The position numbers and the translations under genes are program-made. From positions 1 to 9,310 of the forward strand of contig JAOZVT010000606.1 in the NCBI GenBank assembly GCA_025869455.1: a DNA stretch of 9,310 nucleotides, in the 5' to 3' direction. The notes under the pieces were generated by a model. That model saw nothing but the letters and a program-made list of their open reading frames with translations. It did no database searches and was not told the DNA's origin. Of the stretch, positions 6,134 through 9,310 are shown in pieces; the stretch's first letter is position 1, and each line of letters starts with the position of its first letter. Origin of the DNA: Prosthecobacter sp. Its GTDB lineage: Bacteria; Verrucomicrobiota; Verrucomicrobiia; Verrucomicrobiales; Verrucomicrobiaceae.

Positions 6134-6724
6134 ATGAGTGAAGAAACTTCTGGGCCTGTGTTTGATCAACAGCCGATTCATGCTGCAACTGCGAAACGCA
6201 AGTTTCCGTGGTTATTGGTTGGGGAGTGTTTGCTGGCGGCGATGATACTGTTTTTGTATCTGTATCGAGATTTCGTATTTAAGAAGGATGTGCATCGGAT
6301 CCCGACCAAAGAAAAGATGAAAGATGTCCAGGTTGCCACAGGTCATTACCGGACGGAATACAATAGGATTCCTTTTCCTTCTACCATTCCAGAGAGGGAT
6401 ATGGAGGTGCGTACTCAGGGTACTTGGATTGCTGCCTTAATAGCACAATACGATGCACTAAATCCACGGCAGATTGAACTTTTATCCTTACCTTCTGCTC
6501 TGGAGCAAAGAGATGGTATCTACCAGGATAATAATGGGGAGTGGGTGCTGACTGATCCTTGGGGGGAGATGTACTATGCCATCTTCGATGCGGACTATGA
6601 CGGGTCTATCTTCAACCCAGAGACAATGAAGACTGAACCTGAGAGTCGATCTGTCATTCTTTATTCAGCAGGTCCAGACCGTGATCCGAAAACCTGGAAG
6701 GATAACATTTGCTCCTGGCGGTGA
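6134..6724 (+). CDS. Single-pass membrane protein with GspG-like (pseudopilin C-terminal) ectodomain
   Basis: The product is 196 residues. A short cytoplasmic N-terminus (1-23, ending KRK) and one transmembrane helix (about 25-45) precede an extracytoplasmic domain. This domain resembles the soluble part of type II secretion major pseudopilins: an amphipathic helix with VATGHYRTEYNRIP, then DPWGEMYYAI (141-150), a possible calcium-type acidic loop FDADYDG (151-157), and YSAGPDRD followed by TWKDNICSW at the end. It lacks the prepilin-peptidase motif (G-F-T-x-x-E) before the helix, so it should remain a membrane-anchored protein, not enter a pilus. Verrucomicrobial genomes carry many such GspG-like proteins. 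No secretion genes are nearby. It stands alone, with its own promoter candidate upstream and a hairpin immediately after the stop. The specific function is unknown. Confidence 0.8.
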   Translation: MSEETSGPVFDQQPIHAATAKRKFPWLLVGECLLAAMILFLYLYRDFVFKKDVHRIPTKEKMKDVQVATGHYRTEYNRIPFPSTIPERDMEVRTQGTWIAALIAQYDALNPRQIELLSLPSALEQRDGIYQDNNGEWVLTDPWGEMYYAIFDADYDGSIFNPETMKTEPESRSVILYSAGPDRDPKTWKDNICSWR

Positions 6725-6756
6725 CCAGGAAGTGGATGTGAATGTCCACTTCCTGG
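6725..6756. terminator. Perfect 12-bp hairpin between convergent genes (terminator-like, without T tract)
   Basis: CCAGGAAGTGGA (6725-6736) pairs exactly with TCCACTTCCTGG (6745-6756) around an 8-nt loop. It starts immediately after the TGA of the pseudopilin-like gene and lies 51 nt beyond the stop of the convergent pyruvyl transferase gene. Neither side has a run of T, so it may be a weak bidirectional terminator or an mRNA 3'-end stabiliser. Confidence 0.65.
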
Positions 6757-6806
6757 GCTGGTGAATCTTTGACGGATGTCTTGTTAGGTGAGGCCGTGAC
6801 AATCAA

Positions 6807-8069
6807 TCAAGCCTTGGCGGCTTCGGCGCTCTTGCCTACGATCTCCATGGTCGCACGTTGGCGCTCATGCACGACGGCTAGTCCTTTAGCGGCTTTTGCC
6901 TTGGCGGCGGCGGGGTCTTTAGCCATGGCGAGCACGGCGGGAACAATGCCAGGGATTTCGGACTCGACGTCCATGTTGAACAGCCATTCATCCAGTCCGA
7001 TATCGTGCCACATGAGGCCTTTGCTGGTTTGTTCGGTCCAGCGGCAGACGATGGCGGGGACGCCATTGCCAATGCACATGATAGGGCTGTGCATCTCTGC
7101 ACCAAAGAGGCCTGCGCTACGCACGTAGGTGCTGATTGCTTCGCCCGTGAGCCAGTAGTTAGGCCGCCAGACCACCTTGGCCTTCACGTCTTCAGGAAGC
7201 TTGTCGTAGAAGTTGTCTTTGTTCACTTCCATCTGGCTGGCATCTTCGGGGCAAAGCAGAACTTTCATGTCTGTCTGCTTCACGACTTCAATGATGGCTT
7301 GGCGAAGAGGGCCAAGATCGTGTTCCTTCATGGCCTCATTGCGGGCATGTTTCTTCTCATCGAATTTCATGCCTGGCTTAATCTTCCAGTAGGGTGTGAA
7401 GCGCAGGCGACCAATGCAGCAGAGGAATTTGCCTTCTTCCAATCCGTGTTCTTTCAGGAAGGCGAGCGCCTTTTCATCATCGCGTAAGTCGGTGGCGAAG
7501 GCTCCATCTGGACCGAACTCCAAGATGGGGCAGGTACAGCCAAGCTGTTTGACCAAGCCTAACGACACGCTGTCGCGGAAGAAAGCGAACTGGGCTCCAC
7601 TGAGCACCTTGATGGTCTTGGCAATGGCGCTGTCTGAAGACGGTTTCGTGGAGGCGGAACCTTGAGCTGCCACGGTAATACCATAAACGCCGTAAGGTTT
7701 GCTGGTGGCTTCGCTCCACTTCACCACGTCATTTTGGGCGACTAGGGACGGGCCGGATCCATGGAGGAGAAAGTCGCATTCTTCGAAGGCCTGCTTCAGG
7801 TCTTCCCTTTTCAGGATGATGAGTTTTGGGAAACGCTTCATCAGCATTTCATCCACACCATTGTCCACCTTGCTAGGCCACAGGCGGACTTCGACATCTG
7901 GCAGGTGTTTTTCGAGTAAGGCGAGGACACCTGGGGTATGGGCGATGTCGCCAATATTGACCGTCTGCCAGGAGGAGCGCAGGATGATTCGTGGAGCCCG
8001 GCCAGTCTGCGCGGCGATGGGTGACAGAGCTGCTGCGAGGGCGGTGGTGAGAAAATGGCGGCGGTTCAT
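6807..8069 (-). CDS. Tat-exported polysaccharide pyruvyl transferase family protein
   Basis: The product is 420 residues and begins with MNRRHFLTTALAAALSPIAA, a twin-arginine signal (RRHFL) with likely cleavage near residue 20. The mature part fits the polysaccharide pyruvyl transferase fold (PF04230, GT-B-like). Supporting segments are NIGDIAHTPGVLALL (38-52), the strand and glycine loop CDFLLHGSGPSLV (98-110), KPYGVYGITVAAQG (124-137), FAFFRDSVSLGLVKQLG (161-177), LEFGPDGAF (183-191) and GAEMHSPIMCIGNGVPAIV (323-341), the conserved C-terminal H-S-x-I...G.P pattern. Family enzymes transfer pyruvate from phosphoenolpyruvate to sugars in the cytoplasm, so a Tat signal is unexpected; the real reaction of this subgroup is unknown. 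The C-terminus (about 380-420) is alanine/lysine rich. The gene stands alone between the hairpin at 6725-6756 and a promoter candidate at 8139-8167. Confidence 0.85.
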   Translation of the reverse strand: MNRRHFLTTALAAALSPIAAQTGRAPRIILRSSWQTVNIGDIAHTPGVLALLEKHLPDVEVRLWPSKVDNGVDEMLMKRFPKLIILKREDLKQAFEECDFLLHGSGPSLVAQNDVVKWSEATSKPYGVYGITVAAQGSASTKPSSDSAIAKTIKVLSGAQFAFFRDSVSLGLVKQLGCTCPILEFGPDGAFATDLRDDEKALAFLKEHGLEEGKFLCCIGRLRFTPYWKIKPGMKFDEKKHARNEAMKEHDLGPLRQAIIEVVKQTDMKVLLCPEDASQMEVNKDNFYDKLPEDVKAKVVWRPNYWLTGEAISTYVRSAGLFGAEMHSPIMCIGNGVPAIVCRWTEQTSKGLMWHDIGLDEWLFNMDVESEIPGIVPAVLAMAKDPAAAKAKAAKGLAVVHERQRATMEIVGKSAEAAKA

Positions 8070-8138
8070 GGGAATAAAAGAGTCAGGCAGAGCAGGGAAT
8101 TGGACAAGGTTTTTTAGCCAAGTGTCATAGACATCCCG

Positions 8139-8167
8139 ATTTTATGACTCGACGAGAGGCTTGTCAG
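8139..8167 (-). promoter_or_regulatory. Candidate sigma-70-type promoter of the pyruvyl transferase family gene
   Basis: Read on the minus strand, CTGACA (8167-8162) is separated by 17 nt from TAAAAT (8144-8139), each with one mismatch to consensus and ideal spacing. The predicted start near 8132 leaves a leader of about 60 nt before the ATG at 8069. An inverted repeat GTCATA (8124-8129) / TATGAC (8143-8148) straddles the -10 element and could be an operator. Confidence 0.5.
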
Positions 8168-8188
8168 GTGACGGAGTTCTATTAGTAT
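8161..8188 (+). promoter_or_regulatory. Possible promoter of the antitoxin-toxin locus
   Basis: TTGTCA (8161-8166) with a 16-nt spacer to TAGTAT (8183-8188) is a moderate sigma-70-type match; the overlapping TATAAG (8186-8191) would need a 19-nt spacer. Transcription would begin at about the ATG at 8195, so the message may be leaderless. Its -35 overlaps the -35 of the divergent promoter at 8139-8167, so the two would compete for polymerase. Confidence 0.3.
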
Positions 8189-8194
8189 AAGGGA

Positions 8195-8437
8195 ATGAAT
8201 CAGCCTTACCAGACCATTGCCCAAGTCAGTCAGGGCGGGGTAGTAAAACTCGATCATGTGCCGTTTCCTGATGGTTGGATGGTGAATGTAAGTATTGCTC
8301 CCGTCGAAGACACGTCGAAGCGCAAGCCCTTTGCTTTTGGCTTGCACTCAGGTTTGATTTCCATGGCTGACGATTTTAATGATCCTCTTCCTGATTCATA
8401 TTGGTTGGGGGTGGAAGAAGATGAATCTGCTGCTTGA
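8195..8437 (+). CDS. Type II toxin-antitoxin system antitoxin (DUF2281-like C-terminus)
   Basis: The product is 80 residues. The N-terminal half (QTIAQVSQGGVVKLDHVP and WMVNVSIAPVE) looks like a small beta-hairpin domain of the AbrB/VapB kind. The C-terminal part, FGLHSGLISMADDFNDPLP followed by DSYWLG, is the conserved motif of antitoxins that pair with PIN-domain toxins (DUF2281-like). It would bind and neutralise the toxin and probably repress its own promoter. The frame is complete, and its last 17 nt overlap the toxin start codon at 8421, a typical coupled toxin-antitoxin arrangement. AGGGA lies only one or two bases before the ATG, too close for a normal Shine-Dalgarno sequence. The function is inferred from the motif plus the neighbour. 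Confidence 0.82.
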   Translation: MNQPYQTIAQVSQGGVVKLDHVPFPDGWMVNVSIAPVEDTSKRKPFAFGLHSGLISMADDFNDPLPDSYWLGVEEDESAA

Positions 8438-8808
8438 TACTCAAATTTTTATTTGGGCGGACCAAGACAGGGCTAAGTTGAGCCCCACAAGTCCAGGCTA
8501 TTTTAAGTGATCCTCTTCATGAGCGCTATTTGAGCGTTGCCAGCATTTGGGAAATGCAGATCAAAGTCCAATTAGGCAAACTAGACCTTCGACTGCCCGT
8601 TCAGGATTTGATTTCTGAACATGTGGCCAAAGGCAGCATTCATATCTTGTGCGTTTATCCTGAGCATACCTACGCATTGAGTCATCTGCCGTCTATTCAT
8701 CGTGATCCGTTTGATCGCTTGATTATTGCGACTGCAATAGTGGAAAAAGCAGCGCTAATTTCAGCGGACTCCTTGATACAGCAATATCCCGTTCAGGTGA
8801 TTTGGTGA
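8421..8808 (+). pseudogene. vapC: PIN-domain (VapC-type) toxin, split by a one-base frameshift
   Basis: The ATG at 8421 opens MNLLLDTQIFIWADQDRAKLSP, the standard N-terminus of VapC-type PIN ribonucleases with the first catalytic Asp (D6). That frame stops at TGA 8508-8510 after 29 codons. The rest of the domain continues without interruption in the +1 frame from about 8485 to the stop at 8808. Removing one C from the CCCC run at 8483-8486 gives KLSPQVQAILSDP and a complete protein of 128 residues, the normal family length. All PIN acids are then present: D6, E44 (ASIWEM), D95 or D98 (HRDPFDR) and D116 (SADS). No second lesion exists, so the mutation is recent, or is a sequencing error. Intact toxins of this family cleave RNA, often tRNA. 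Confidence 0.88.
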
Positions 8809-8828
8809 TTGTATCAGCACTTCTATGT

Positions 8829-9310
8829 TCAGCCTTGCACAGGCACCTTTTTCCCGGCCTTCTTGGCCGTGGTGATGAAGGCTTCTTGAAGATAGATAGG
8901 TTCCAGAGGCTGGGCGGCGCGCGCTTGAATCTCATCATCAGACAACGTAGTGATGATGCTGGCAAGAGTGACGGCGTTGGGCTGGCAGAGCTGAACTTGA
9001 GGCAAGGAAAGCGGGGCTTTGGCATCGAAGCTGAACCACTCTTCGCCAGATTCTACACGGGTCTGAGCGGTAGCTGCATCCACGATTTCAATGTTGCCTA
9101 ACGAACGTTGTGTAACTGTGGTGAGGTAATACATGCCGCGTCTAGCATCCCCAATGACGTGGTAGTCTGCCAGAGGCGCAGTGGTGATGGATGACCAACC
9201 GAGAGCTGGCCAACCGCGTGAAAGGGCAAGCGCCTGTGCCGCAGCGATAGCGATGCGTACGCCCGTATAGGAACCTGGGCCGGTGCCAATGACTAGAACG
9301 GCAGGTTCAT
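8829..9310 (-). CDS. tsaB: tRNA threonylcarbamoyladenosine biosynthesis protein TsaB, C-terminal part (N-terminus outside window)
   Basis: The frame enters from the right edge in the middle of the protein and gives about 159 residues up to the TGA at 8829-8831. The segment EPAVLVIGTGPGSYTGVRIAIAAAQ is the TsaB signature (GPGSYTGxRIG) of the ASKHA fold, followed by LALSRGWPALGWSSI and DARRGMYYLTT (the DARR/K-x-x-x-Y pattern). TsaB is the non-catalytic partner of TsaD and, with TsaE, makes t6A at position 37 of ANN-decoding tRNAs in the cytoplasm. Roughly the first 60-70 residues are missing. It converges on the toxin pseudogene with a gap of 20 nt and no obvious terminator between them. The gene is normally essential. 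Confidence 0.93.
   Translation of the reverse strand, partial: EPAVLVIGTGPGSYTGVRIAIAAAQALALSRGWPALGWSSITTAPLADYHVIGDARRGMYYLTTVTQRSLGNIEIVDAATAQTRVESGEEWFSFDAKAPLSLPQVQLCQPNAVTLASIITTLSDDEIQARAAQPLEPIYLQEAFITTAKKAGKKVPVQG

Noticed and set aside
7005..7487. Plus-strand open frame opposite the pyruvyl transferase gene
   Set aside because: Antisense shadow in a high-GC coding region; the minus-strand protein has a Tat signal and family motifs.
8530..8808. A separate small protein starting at TTG 8530
   Set aside because: It is the C-terminal portion of the frameshifted PIN toxin; the coding match extends upstream to about 8485 and joins the fragment that starts at 8421.

Overview
The window looks like chromosomal DNA of a member of the Verrucomicrobiota (for example a Prosthecobacter/Verrucomicrobium-like bacterium). 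This is inferred from gene content, not from a marker gene: a BtaA-like DUF3419 protein, a secreted glucuronoyl-esterase-like hydrolase of the type common in Opitutus relatives, a Tat-exported polysaccharide pyruvyl transferase homologue, a membrane-anchored pseudopilin-like protein, and start codons almost without Shine-Dalgarno sequences. No phage, insertion sequence, CRISPR array, tRNA or rRNA was seen.

Layout. 1-284 (minus) is the N-terminal part of a DUF3419/BtaA-like SAM-dependent aminocarboxypropyltransferase that runs off the left edge. Diverging from it are two tandem homologous multi-pass membrane proteins of unknown function (376-1248 and 1262-1975). A perfect 15-bp inverted repeat lies at the 5' end of the first. 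At 2116-2133 is a very good sigma-54 promoter match, followed by an Amt ammonium transporter with signal peptide (2203-3675) and a strong intrinsic terminator (3703-3734). Next come two small genes on the plus strand: a CxxCxxCC (YkgJ-type) protein (3753-4295) and a VF530/DUF2132 protein with an acidic tail (4331-4708). The tail overlaps, end to end, a convergent CE15-like glucuronoyl esterase gene (4676-5971, minus).

The second half has a short divergent promoter region (5972-6133) and a single-pass membrane protein with a GspG-like ectodomain (6134-6724). A perfect hairpin follows at 6725-6756, then a Tat-exported polysaccharide pyruvyl transferase family protein (6807-8069, minus). A compact intergenic region with overlapping divergent promoter candidates leads to a toxin-antitoxin locus. 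Its antitoxin (8195-8437) is intact, but its PIN-domain toxin (8421-8808) is split by a one-base frameshift. The window ends in the C-terminal part of tsaB (8829-9310, minus), needed for the t6A modification of tRNA.

The genes do not form one pathway. The window reads as a mosaic of short transcription units: nitrogen uptake, envelope and secreted functions, a toxin-antitoxin remnant and a core tRNA-modification gene. The clearest regulatory link is sigma-54 control of ammonium uptake. I found no convincing undescribed multi-gene system; the least explained items are the tandem membrane paralogues with the large palindrome and the exported pyruvyl transferase homologue.
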